Assembly: GCA_963851095.1 (NCBI GenBank)
Contig: CAWKOX010000033.1
Coordinates: 124,001-188,000 of the forward strand
DNA: 64,000 nt
Reading direction: 5' to 3'
From: Oleispira sp963851095
Lineage (GTDB): Bacteria > Pseudomonadota > Gammaproteobacteria > Pseudomonadales > Oceanobacteraceae
The position numbers and the translations under genes were made by a program. The notes beneath the pieces were generated by a model, which saw only the letters and a program-made list of their open reading frames with translations, searched no databases and was not told where the DNA came from. Within the stretch, counting starts at the first letter, position 1. Each line of letters opens with the position of its first letter. Positions 51,672 to 59,364 of this stretch are shown here, in pieces.

Positions 51672-52526
51672 ATGAAAATTTGGGTAGGAAAAATTACAGG
51701 TGCTACCCTCGGCCTGTTCAGTGGTGGGCCGTTCGGCATTATCATTGGCATGATTGCCGGGCACTTATTCGATCAGTTTATAGAACGAAACATACTCGTA
51801 GCCACTCAATCGACAGCAGGTAATGAAGACGCCTCTCTTCAGCTGCAAATTCAGCAGGTATTCTTTCGCACCACGTTTAGAGTCATGGGGCGAATTGCTA
51901 AGGCCGATGGCCACGTTTCGAATGAAGAAATCACCGCGGCTCAAAATATTATGAGCCAAATGGGTTTGAATGCCGATATGCGAAAGCAAGCCATTCAATT
52001 TTTTACCGAAGGAAAAGACGAGCATTTTGATCTAAGCCCAGACTTAACACGATTGAAAGAAGCGCTAAATCATCAAGCGTCATTGTCGCAAATGTTTTTA
52101 GAAATACAATTGAGTGTTGCCTATAGCGACGGTAAGTTGAGTTTAGAAGAGCGTAGAATATTAGACCGAATTTGTCGTGACTTAGGCATCTCAGCCTTTC
52201 AGTTCGAGTGGATTCATTCTCGAGTAAAAGCCTCTATCGCCGGTGGTTGGAGCGCCAATCAGCGAAGTCATCAGCGCTCGCGGGGTAATAACGGACGCGC
52301 TAAAAGTTCTCGCTCCGATATCGCTACTGCTTACGCGGTGCTAGGGGTTAAACCGGACATTTCAGATAGCGATCTTAAAAAAGAATATCGTAAACTCATG
52401 AGTCAGAATCACCCTGATAAACTGGTAGCAAAAGGCTTGCCCGCAGAGATGATGAAGTTGGCGAAAGAGAAAACGCAAGATATTCAAACCGCCTATGATA
52501 AAATTAGACAGTCGCGAAAAGGCTAA
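51672..52526 (+). CDS. djlA: Co-chaperone DjlA (membrane-anchored DnaJ-like)
   Basis: A 284-residue DjlA: an N-terminal Gly-rich membrane segment (ATLGLFSGGPFGIIIGMIAGHLF), a TerB-like helical domain (FRVMGRIAKADGHVSNEEI... VAYSDGKLSLEERRIL), a basic Ser/Arg/Asn linker and a C-terminal J domain with the HPD tripeptide (QNHPDKL). It stimulates DnaK at the inner membrane. AGGA is 6 bases before the ATG. djlA next to lptD/surA is a common gammaproteobacterial arrangement. Confidence 0.93.
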   Translation: MKIWVGKITGATLGLFSGGPFGIIIGMIAGHLFDQFIERNILVATQSTAGNEDASLQLQIQQVFFRTTFRVMGRIAKADGHVSNEEITAAQNIMSQMGLNADMRKQAIQFFTEGKDEHFDLSPDLTRLKEALNHQASLSQMFLEIQLSVAYSDGKLSLEERRILDRICRDLGISAFQFEWIHSRVKASIAGGWSANQRSHQRSRGNNGRAKSSRSDIATAYAVLGVKPDISDSDLKKEYRKLMSQNHPDKLVAKGLPAEMMKLAKEKTQDIQTAYDKIRQSRKG

Positions 52527-52791
52527 TCACAAAGCGAGTCAAACACGTCAATTCGACTGTGCACTAACAGGGCTTCCTATATTTTAATTTGCACATTGAT
52601 AGTGCAGCACTGATACGATAGCTCAGATTAATAAGACCTGTTATTATGGCTTTCCTTGCTAAATGTCAACTTTGTTAATGGCGATACGCTAAGTGCGTCG
52701 TTACTGGCACTCAGGTTGAATTCAAACAGTACTATTGGCTTGGTCTATGCTTATACAGACCAACTCCCCAAAAATATGTGAAGAGACGGTT

Positions 52792-53259
52792 ATGCCCCAA
52801 ATTGTTACTACAGAAATGACCGAACTTGTGTCTCCTGGAATGGCGAATTTTTCTGGAAAAATGCACGGTGGTGAATTATTAAAGTTGCTTGATAAAGCAG
52901 CACTGACTTGCGGAATGCGATATAGCGGCTTTTATTGTGTCACCTTGTCGGTTGATAAAGTTGTCTTTCGTGAACCGATCTTTATTGGTGAACTCGTTAC
53001 GCTATTGTCGACGGTTAATTATACGGGTCGTACGTCAATGGAAATCGGCATCAAGGTAATTGCTGAAGATCTGAAAGGTAAGTCAGTTCGTCATACGAAT
53101 ACCTGCTTCTTTACCATGATTGCTGTTGATGATGATGGCAAACCGACTAAGGTTCCTGAGTTGATCTTGAATACCGATGAGCAGCGCAGTCGTTGGAGCA
53201 GCGCCGAGAAACGCCGTGCAGCTACAATGAAATTAGAAATGGAATTAAAAGAAAGTTAA
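52792..53259 (+). CDS. Acyl-CoA thioesterase (hotdog fold, YciA-like)
   Basis: A 155-residue hotdog protein: MANFSGKMHGGELLKLLDKAALTCGMRYSG holds the HGGELLK helix with the catalytic Asp region, followed by VTLSVDKVVFREPIFIGELVTL and TSMEIGIKV strands and a charged C-terminal helix. This is the acyl-CoA thioesterase group that hydrolyses acyl-CoA to free acid. I chose the ATG at 52792 (GAAGAGACGG upstream) over 52735, whose extra residues are not family-like. Substrate chain length unknown. Confidence 0.88.
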   Translation: MPQIVTTEMTELVSPGMANFSGKMHGGELLKLLDKAALTCGMRYSGFYCVTLSVDKVVFREPIFIGELVTLLSTVNYTGRTSMEIGIKVIAEDLKGKSVRHTNTCFFTMIAVDDDGKPTKVPELILNTDEQRSRWSSAEKRRAATMKLEMELKES

Positions 53260-53296
53260 GTGAAAATGCCATTTAATTTCTTCTTTTAATGACAAT

Positions 53297-53336
53297 AAAA
53301 AAAGGCCGCAACTGAATTTCAGCTAGCGGCCTTTTT
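53297..53336. terminator. Bidirectional terminator between thioesterase and uraA
   Basis: AAAAAAGGCCGC pairs with GCGGCCTTTTT across an inner CTGAA/TTCAG hairpin, with A and T runs at the two sides. It serves the convergent thioesterase and uracil-permease transcripts. Confidence 0.92.
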
Positions 53337-53370
53337 GTTTTAAACCGTATTAACACATTAGCGAATACTA

Positions 53371-54684
53371 TTAAGAACGGTGGTGATCGACTAAGTCTTT
53401 AGCGATTGCTTGTTCTTCTTCAAGAGATTCAATATCTTCTTTCGTTTTTGGCAATAGCAGATTCATAGCAACAGCCACCAGACCACATAAGCTAATACCT
53501 TGAAGGCTGAAGTCTGAATTACCAATCGCCATACCGCCAATACCAAATACTAAGGTAGTTGATACAATCACTAGATTACGTTGATCGGCTAAATCTACTT
53601 GAGCTTTCACCAAAATATTCATGCCAACGCCTGCAATAGAGCCAAATAATAAAATCAAAATTCCTCCCATAACCGGCGCAGGAATGGTTTGTAAGGCAAT
53701 ACCGAACTTAGCCACGAAGGCTAAAACGATGGCAAAACAAGCAGCCCAAAGCATGATACGAGGATTGAACATCTTCGTTAGCATGACCGCGCCAGTGACT
53801 TCTGAATAAGTGGTATTAGGTGGGCCACCGAACAATGCAGCGGTAGAGGTCGCAACGCCGTCACCTAAAAGCGTACGGTGCAAACCAGGCTTCTTGGTGT
53901 AGTCTTTACCAGTCACACTGCCAATCGCTAAAATATCACCGACGTGTTCAATCGCAGGTGCAATCGCAACCGGCAGCATAAATAAAATAGCCGCGATATT
54001 AAACTCAGGGGTAACGAAGTTAGGTACTGCAAACCATTCACTACTAGCAACGGCTTCTGTACTAACCATGCCCATGATAGAGGCCATGATATAGCCGACC
54101 AATACACCGGCCATAATAGGGATCAAGCGGAAAATGCCTTTGCCTAACGTTGCTACTAATAATGTCGTTAGTAAAGCAGACATTGATACCAATAAAGAAT
54201 CAACATACGGGAATAACTCTGCGGCGCCATCACCTGTTTTTCCCATCGCCATATTGACCGCAATCGGCGCTAAGCTAAGGCCAATTACCATAATAATTGG
54301 GCCAGTAACAACCGGTGGCATTAAACGATGTAAAAACCCAGCACCACGAACAGCGACTAACGCTGCAATCACGACATAGACCAGACCAGAAACAAACAGA
54401 GAGCCCATCGCGGCTGCAATTCCCCAAGTTTGAACGGAATACGCAATCGGTGCGATGAACACAAATGACGATGCTAAAAAGATAGGCACTTGCTGTTTGG
54501 TAATGAACTGAAATATCAGAGTACCAATGCCAGCGGTGAAAAGTGCAACACTAGGATCTAAACCCGTGATCAAAGGCATTAATACCAATGCACCAAAGGC
54601 GACGAATAACATCTGTAAACCTGCTAACGCATTACGCCAAGTAGGTTGATTGAAACTGTCTTGAGATATCGAAGGATCCGACAT
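53371..54684 (-). CDS. uraA: Uracil permease UraA (NCS2 family)
   Basis: A 437-residue NCS2 transporter with about 14 hydrophobic helices. Conserved pieces: QMLFVAFGALVLMPLITGLDPSVAL at the start, MLPVAIAPAIEHVGDILAIG (substrate-site Glu) and GDGVATSTAALFGGPPNTTYSEVTGAV. It imports uracil by proton symport. It lies downstream of upp on the same strand, and the product Upp traps uracil as UMP, so the specificity is well supported by context. Confidence 0.93.
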   Translation of the reverse strand: MSDPSISQDSFNQPTWRNALAGLQMLFVAFGALVLMPLITGLDPSVALFTAGIGTLIFQFITKQQVPIFLASSFVFIAPIAYSVQTWGIAAAMGSLFVSGLVYVVIAALVAVRGAGFLHRLMPPVVTGPIIMVIGLSLAPIAVNMAMGKTGDGAAELFPYVDSLLVSMSALLTTLLVATLGKGIFRLIPIMAGVLVGYIMASIMGMVSTEAVASSEWFAVPNFVTPEFNIAAILFMLPVAIAPAIEHVGDILAIGSVTGKDYTKKPGLHRTLLGDGVATSTAALFGGPPNTTYSEVTGAVMLTKMFNPRIMLWAACFAIVLAFVAKFGIALQTIPAPVMGGILILLFGSIAGVGMNILVKAQVDLADQRNLVIVSTTLVFGIGGMAIGNSDFSLQGISLCGLVAVAMNLLLPKTKEDIESLEEEQAIAKDLVDHHRS

Positions 54685-54727
54685 GAGTATTCCTCGGGAG
54701 TGGTAGGTTATTGTTAAATAGCGTCTA

Positions 54728-54757
54728 GACTGTTCTATCGAGAACTGTTCTATCGAG
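54728..54757 (-). repeat. 15-bp tandem duplication at the upp stop codon
   Basis: GACTGTTCTATCGAG (54728-54742) is followed by AACTGTTCTATCGAG (54743-54757), 14 of 15 identical; the second copy holds the last codon and stop of upp on the minus strand. Confidence 0.85.
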
Positions 54758-55376
54758 TGCCGAAGATCTTATCGCCTGCATCACCTAAGCCGGGAATAAT
54801 GTAACCATCTTCATTTAAGTGATCATCGACAGAAGCGGTATAAATATCCACATCGGGGTGTGCGTCTTTTACTTTCTTTAACCCTTCAGGCGCAGCCACT
54901 AAAACCAGTGCGCGAATGTCAGTACAGCCTGCTTTTTTGATGATATCGATGGTCGCGTTCATAGAGCCGCCGGTTGCCAGCATTGGATCAACAATCAACG
55001 CCATACGCTGGTCCATGTGACTGGCCATCTTTTCAAAGTAAGTGACAGGCTCTAACGTTTTCTCATCACGATACAAGCCAACAACACTGATTTTGGCGCT
55101 CGGCATTAATTCTAAAACGCCGTCCATCATGCCAATGCCGGCGCGAAGAATTGGAACAATAGTCGCTTTCTTACCGACGAGGCGCTGCCCTGTCAGCTCA
55201 CCGTCCCAACCTTCCATTGTGTAGTCTTCTAGCCCTAGATCTTTGGTTGCTTCGTAGGTTAATAAACAACCCACTTCAGCAGCCAAACGGCGGAAGCTGC
55301 GAGTGCTCATTTTTTTAGCGCGCATTAGGCTGATTTTGTGTTGAACAAGAGGGTGTTTGATTTCAAATACTGACAT
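54750..55376 (-). CDS. upp: Uracil phosphoribosyltransferase Upp
   Basis: A 208-residue type I phosphoribosyltransferase: VPILRAGIGMMDGVLELMP, the PRPP loop LIVDPMLATGGSMNATI (128-144) and the C-terminal uracil-binding YIIPGLGDAGDKIFGTR. It makes UMP from uracil and PRPP for salvage. First gene of the upp-uraA pair. Its stop codon lies in a 15-bp tandem duplication, so a second TAG follows 15 bases later. Confidence 0.97.
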   Translation of the reverse strand: MSVFEIKHPLVQHKISLMRAKKMSTRSFRRLAAEVGCLLTYEATKDLGLEDYTMEGWDGELTGQRLVGKKATIVPILRAGIGMMDGVLELMPSAKISVVGLYRDEKTLEPVTYFEKMASHMDQRMALIVDPMLATGGSMNATIDIIKKAGCTDIRALVLVAAPEGLKKVKDAHPDVDIYTASVDDHLNEDGYIIPGLGDAGDKIFGTR

Positions 55377-55565
55377 GTTTTTTGATCCGGCTAAATTTTT
55401 CTACATTTTCACACAAAATGACTGAAAAGTGAGGGCAATTCTGTAACTTTTTGTCCAAGCGGTCAGGTAAATGTGATTAATTTGCTCTGTATCTAGTGTG
55501 GTGAGAGCAGCCATTTAATAGGATAGCTGATAAAATGGCTGAAATAGCTCAATTTAGGGATCATT

Positions 55566-55847
55566 ATGCCTGTTGCCGGTGTACGTCACATACTTGTGAA
55601 AAGCAATGAAGAAGCCAACCGTTTACGCGATCGAATCGTAAAAGGTGCTGATTTTGGAAAGCTAGCAAAGCAGTTTTCACTTTGCCCGTCGGGTAAAAAA
55701 GCGGGTGGTGATTTAGGAGAAGTACGCCCAGGTCAAATGGTGAAACCGTTTGATAAGGTGGTATTTAAAGGGGAACTGTTGAAAGTACATGGTCCAGTGA
55801 AAACCCAGTTTGGGCTTCACTTGATTCAAGTTCTGTATCGGGCTTAA
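55566..55847 (+). CDS. ppiC: Small parvulin peptidyl-prolyl isomerase (PpiC-like)
   Basis: A 93-residue stand-alone parvulin: RHILVKSNEEANRL, a FGKLAKQFSLCPSGKKAGGDLGEVRPGQMVKPFDKVVF core and the end VKTQFGLHLIQVL. There is no signal peptide, so it is cytoplasmic like E. coli PpiC (same length). It catalyses cis-trans isomerisation of prolyl bonds. Alone, with a short hairpin after its stop. Confidence 0.93.
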   Translation: MPVAGVRHILVKSNEEANRLRDRIVKGADFGKLAKQFSLCPSGKKAGGDLGEVRPGQMVKPFDKVVFKGELLKVHGPVKTQFGLHLIQVLYRA

Positions 55848-55866
55848 CGTTGCTAAATATAAGCAA

Positions 55867-55889
55867 GCCCACCGTTAAGTCCAGTGGGC
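55867..55889. terminator. Short hairpin between ppiC and the DUF2058 gene
   Basis: GCCCAC (55867-55872) pairs with GTGGGC (55884-55889) around an 11-base loop, between convergent genes. There is no clear U-run, so termination is uncertain. Confidence 0.45.
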
Positions 55890-55915
55890 GAGTTTGACTC
55901 TAGAATATCTCGCGA

Positions 55916-56461
55916 TTACCACATCAAATCATCAGGAATTTGATAATCCGCATACGGATCATCTTCTTCAACGTCTGGTGCTGTATTTTCTGCAATGTAG
56001 ATAAAGCATTCTTGGTCGCGCTGGCGAATTTTTTCTGCCACCCCTAAAGGAATAATCGCGAAAGTTTTATTGTCTTGTTCTGGGCTAGTAATGGCTAGTT
56101 TCCCACGGCTTAGGCGATCTTGAATGTCTTCGTTTACGTAAACCTTTTTGATCTTGGTACCAGCGGTGAAGTTGTACACCAGGTCACCTTCAACTGAGAT
56201 GGTATTCATTTTAATCAGTTGCTTAATCTGGGCAATAATTGCCTTCGCATTCGCCGCCGCTTTTTTCTCGTCATTTAATACTTTGTCACGAGCCATTTTT
56301 TCTTGCTTAGCTTTGTCGGCTAGTACCTTGGCTTCGTCGACAATTTCGGCACCTTTACGGGCTTCTTTTACGTTTTTCTTTTTTTGTTTTTCAGCCTGTT
56401 TGGCTTTTTTCTTATCTGTTAGCCCCATGGCTAGCAGCTGTTCTTGTAATGTTTGTGCCAT
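55916..56461 (-). CDS. DUF2058 family protein (YaiL-like)
   Basis: A 181-residue protein: MAQTLQEQLLAMGLTDKKKAKQAEKQKKK, a long charged coiled-coil helix (about 15-75), then a small beta domain (VEGDLVYNFTAGTKIKKVYVNEDIQDRL; LAITSPEQDNKTFAIIPLGVAEKI) and an acidic tail DDPYADYQIPDDLMW. This is the DUF2058/YaiL family of gammaproteobacteria, described as nucleoprotein-like; the function is not established. Confidence 0.88.
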   Translation of the reverse strand: MAQTLQEQLLAMGLTDKKKAKQAEKQKKKNVKEARKGAEIVDEAKVLADKAKQEKMARDKVLNDEKKAAANAKAIIAQIKQLIKMNTISVEGDLVYNFTAGTKIKKVYVNEDIQDRLSRGKLAITSPEQDNKTFAIIPLGVAEKIRQRDQECFIYIAENTAPDVEEDDPYADYQIPDDLMW

Positions 56462-56567
56462 TTTACTCTCATCGATTTTTTAAACATTAGGCTGCGGCTA
56501 TTAATTTACGTTTCTGAATAGGCGTTTATTAATAGAAGGCAGCCTGAGATTAATAGTAATTCACAGT

Positions 56568-57950
56568 TTACAGGCGACGCACTCTAAAGCGACGGCCTTT
56601 CATGTTCTTTTCTTGAATCAGCTTTAACGCTATGCGCGCACTTGGGCGAGCAATGGCAACATAGGCCTGATTGGGGAACATGTTAATTTTGCCTACATCG
56701 CTACCCGGAATGCCACCGTCAGCGGTTAATGCGCCTAAGATATCGCCTGGGCGTAACTTACTCTTTTTACCACCATCGATGCACAAGGTCACCATGTTTG
56801 GTTTCTTGGGCTCGTAAGGGCTTTTAACTTTTGAGATGTCACTGGTTTCATACTTGGTATTCATGTATTCATTAATTGCGAACATCTTCTTAACTTCGGA
56901 AGCCGCCATTAACGAAAGGGCTAAACCTTCTTTACCCGCACGGCCTGTACGACCAATGCGGTGAACGTGAACTTCAGGATCGCGTGTTACGTCGTAGCTA
57001 ATCACTAAATCAAGATCGTCGATATCCAAACCACGAGAAGCAACATCGGTAGCGATTAAAATAGACGCACTCTTGTTAGAGAAGCGAACCAATACTTGGT
57101 CACGTTCGCGTTGTTCCATTTCACCCACAAGGGCGAGGGCGTGATAACCGCGTTCGCGCAAAAATTCTAATACGTCGTAGCAGGCAATTTTTGTATTACA
57201 GAAGATCACTGTAGATTCTGCCGCTTTGCTACCTAGCAAGGTTAACAAGGCTTCGTCTTTATCTTTCATCTTCGGCACATCGTAAAAGCGTTGGGTAATC
57301 GTGCTTTTAGATTGCTCGTCTTTGATGGTGATGGTTGTTGGCTCGTGCTGAAATTCTTTACTCAGCGCCTGAATACCTTCTGGATACGTTGCCGAGAACA
57401 GTAACATCTGGCGATCATACGGTGTAAAACTGATGATGTTAGTGATTTCATCGACAAACCCCATGTCCAGCATGCGATCGGCTTCATCCAATACTACGGT
57501 ATTGACAGAATTTAAGTCTAACGTGCCTTTGTTAATGTGGTCAGAAATACGCCCCGGAGTGCCTACAACAATGTGTGCGCCATGTTCCAAAGAACCAATT
57601 TGTGGGCCGATAGATTGACCGCCACACAAGGTCAGAATTTTAATATTTTGCTGATATCGTGCTAGTTTGCGAATTTCATCGGCAACTTGCGTTGCTAGTT
57701 CGCGCGTCGGGCATAAGATCAGTGCCTGACAACCGAAATTTCTTTGGTTTAAACGCGTTAAAATACCAATACCAAAAGCCGCTGTTTTACCACTGCCGGT
57801 TTGTGCTTTTGCCAATACATCACCACCCTCGATAACAATCGGTAATGCTTGCGCTTGAATAGGGGTCATGTCTTTGTAACCCATCTGATCAAGGTTATCG
57901 ATCATGCCTTGCGGTAACGCAAGAGAGGAAAAGTTGGCTGGTTGGCTCAA
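56568..57950 (-). CDS. dbpA: ATP-dependent RNA helicase DbpA
   Basis: A 460-residue DEAD-box helicase: AQTGSGKT (49-56), VLDEADRMLDMGF, SAT, HRIGRTGRAG; then a C-terminal RRM-like DbpA domain (about 385-460; MVTLCIDGGKKSKLRPGDILGALT, GRRFRVRRL) that recognises hairpin 92 of 23S rRNA. It acts in 50S subunit assembly. This domain separates it from the SrmB/RhlE-like helicase at 7068-8477. Confidence 0.96.
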   Translation of the reverse strand: MSQPANFSSLALPQGMIDNLDQMGYKDMTPIQAQALPIVIEGGDVLAKAQTGSGKTAAFGIGILTRLNQRNFGCQALILCPTRELATQVADEIRKLARYQQNIKILTLCGGQSIGPQIGSLEHGAHIVVGTPGRISDHINKGTLDLNSVNTVVLDEADRMLDMGFVDEITNIISFTPYDRQMLLFSATYPEGIQALSKEFQHEPTTITIKDEQSKSTITQRFYDVPKMKDKDEALLTLLGSKAAESTVIFCNTKIACYDVLEFLRERGYHALALVGEMEQRERDQVLVRFSNKSASILIATDVASRGLDIDDLDLVISYDVTRDPEVHVHRIGRTGRAGKEGLALSLMAASEVKKMFAINEYMNTKYETSDISKVKSPYEPKKPNMVTLCIDGGKKSKLRPGDILGALTADGGIPGSDVGKINMFPNQAYVAIARPSARIALKLIQEKNMKGRRFRVRRL

Positions 57951-58144
57951 GGTGAAACTCCACTGAATGTGTAGGGGCTAGGCCTACTTTTGACTTATTG
58001 GCTAATTTAAGAAGCTGCAAAAGCGGCTGGAATAGCAGAAAAAATCTATTATATCAGAAGCTCATTAAGATGCGTCTATCTAAACGTCTTAATACGCTGA
58101 AGTTGTATCGGTTGTTTAAGTGGTAGTAGGTAAGAATATAAGAG

Positions 58145-58175
58145 AAAAACGGCTGACACAGGAAGGCCAGCCGTT
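58145..58175 (-). terminator. Terminator of the hemolysin-III-family gene
   Basis: AACGGCTG (58148-58155) pairs with CAGCCGTT (58168-58175); on the minus strand the second arm runs into TTTTT, a standard intrinsic terminator. Confidence 0.85.
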
Positions 58176-58180
58176 AAGAA

Positions 58181-58891
58181 TTATAATAAATAATAAATGG
58201 CTATAAAGTGGCTAAACGCACCTGCCAGTACAAAAATATGCCAGATTTCATGGAAACCAAACGACTTTGGCCATGGATCAGGCCATTTGGTTGCATAAAC
58301 GATTGCGCCTACGGTATAGGCGATACCGCCATAGACTAACCAATCAAAAGAGACTTCAGGCATCACTTCTTTCATGGTTGTCAGGCCAAAAGCACTTGCC
58401 CAACCCATGCCTAAATAGATCAAGGTTGATAGCCAGCGAGGTGCGCCAATCCAGAATATTTTTAATAGAATGCCGGTGAACGCTAGGCCCCAAATTGCAA
58501 CCAATAGTGTCCAGCCAAAGCTATCACGCAGGGCGATCATACAAATAGGTGTGTAAGTGCCCGCTATCATGGCAAAGATTGCCATGTGGTCAATGCGCTT
58601 TAGCTTAAGGATTTTCTCATCACTGCCTTGGGCTAAATGATATACCGCGCTGCTGCCGAACATTAAAGTCATGCATACACCGAACACAGCAAAAGAGGTG
58701 AGCTGCCAAATATCACCGTGAAGGCTGGCCTGAACAACAAGAAAGCAGAGCACAGCAATGCCTACGAGTGCACCGAATAAATGACTAAAGCCACTAAAAG
58801 GATCACGAAAACGATCACTAGAATGAGAGCCCGCCAATGGTGCGGCGGGTTGAGAGGTTGTCGAATTCGACATGTGTGTGTATCCATTCAT
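58181..58891 (-). CDS. Hemolysin III/PAQR-family membrane protein TrhA-like
   Basis: A 236-residue, seven-helix protein with the family markers DPFSGFSHLFGALVG at the start, SAVYHL near 87-92, KRIDHMAIFAMIAGTYTP and the C-terminal HEIWHIFVLAGAFSHF. The Ser, Asp and His residues of these segments form the zinc-type site of PAQR proteins. E. coli TrhA/YqfA has been linked to membrane-energetics control; the hemolysin name is historical. The start is at 58891 or the next ATG, 6 codons in. Confidence 0.9.
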   Translation of the reverse strand: MNGYTHMSNSTTSQPAAPLAGSHSSDRFRDPFSGFSHLFGALVGIAVLCFLVVQASLHGDIWQLTSFAVFGVCMTLMFGSSAVYHLAQGSDEKILKLKRIDHMAIFAMIAGTYTPICMIALRDSFGWTLLVAIWGLAFTGILLKIFWIGAPRWLSTLIYLGMGWASAFGLTTMKEVMPEVSFDWLVYGGIAYTVGAIVYATKWPDPWPKSFGFHEIWHIFVLAGAFSHFIAIYYLL

Positions 58892-58951
58892 TAGAGGTTT
58901 TTCAGACAGTCTACACCTATTAAATACAAAATTAGTGATTTATAGGAAAGA

Positions 58952-59284
58952 GTGTGGTGCTATACGCCTATGACGACTGTTACAACAACTAGCCCATCCA
59001 AACCTTGGTTTATCTACCTTGTGCGCAATAATCGTAATGCCTTATATACCGGAATTACGACCGATGTTGAGCGCCGCTTTACTGAGCATCAAAGCAGCGG
59101 CCCCAAAGCGGCGAAAGCATTAAAAGGAAAAGGGCCATTGGTTCTGGAATTTAGCTATGCTGTTGAAAATCGAGTCATTGCGTCTCAGCTCGAATATCGG
59201 ATAAAAAAGTTAACGAAAGCGAAAAAAGAGCAGCTCATTAATGACCCTGAATTGATCAGCGAATGGTGCTTGTTAATTCCTTAG
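58952..59284 (+). CDS. GIY-YIG superfamily endonuclease-like protein
   Basis: A 110-residue protein with a GIY-YIG core: WFIYLVRNNRNALYTGITTDVERRFTEHQ (the YLV...YTG tyrosines and the Arg of the helix) and the conserved Glu in ASQLEYRIKKLTKAKKEQL. It belongs to the UPF0213/YhbQ-like group of small single-domain members. Start uncertain: GTG at 58952 has AGGA 4 bases upstream, ATG at 58970 has none. A DNA-processing role is inferred from the fold. Confidence 0.85.
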   Translation: MWCYTPMTTVTTTSPSKPWFIYLVRNNRNALYTGITTDVERRFTEHQSSGPKAAKALKGKGPLVLEFSYAVENRVIASQLEYRIKKLTKAKKEQLINDPELISEWCLLIP

Positions 59285-59364
59285 GGACATTCCATTTTCA
59301 TCACTTAATGTGTACTATCGTGCCTAACTATAAAAATAAAATAGATAAACTAAAGGTAAGCCTC

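Noticed and set aside
58181..58891. A haemolysin toxin
   Set aside because: The hemolysin III name is historical; the protein is a seven-helix PAQR-type inner-membrane protein with no toxin or export features.
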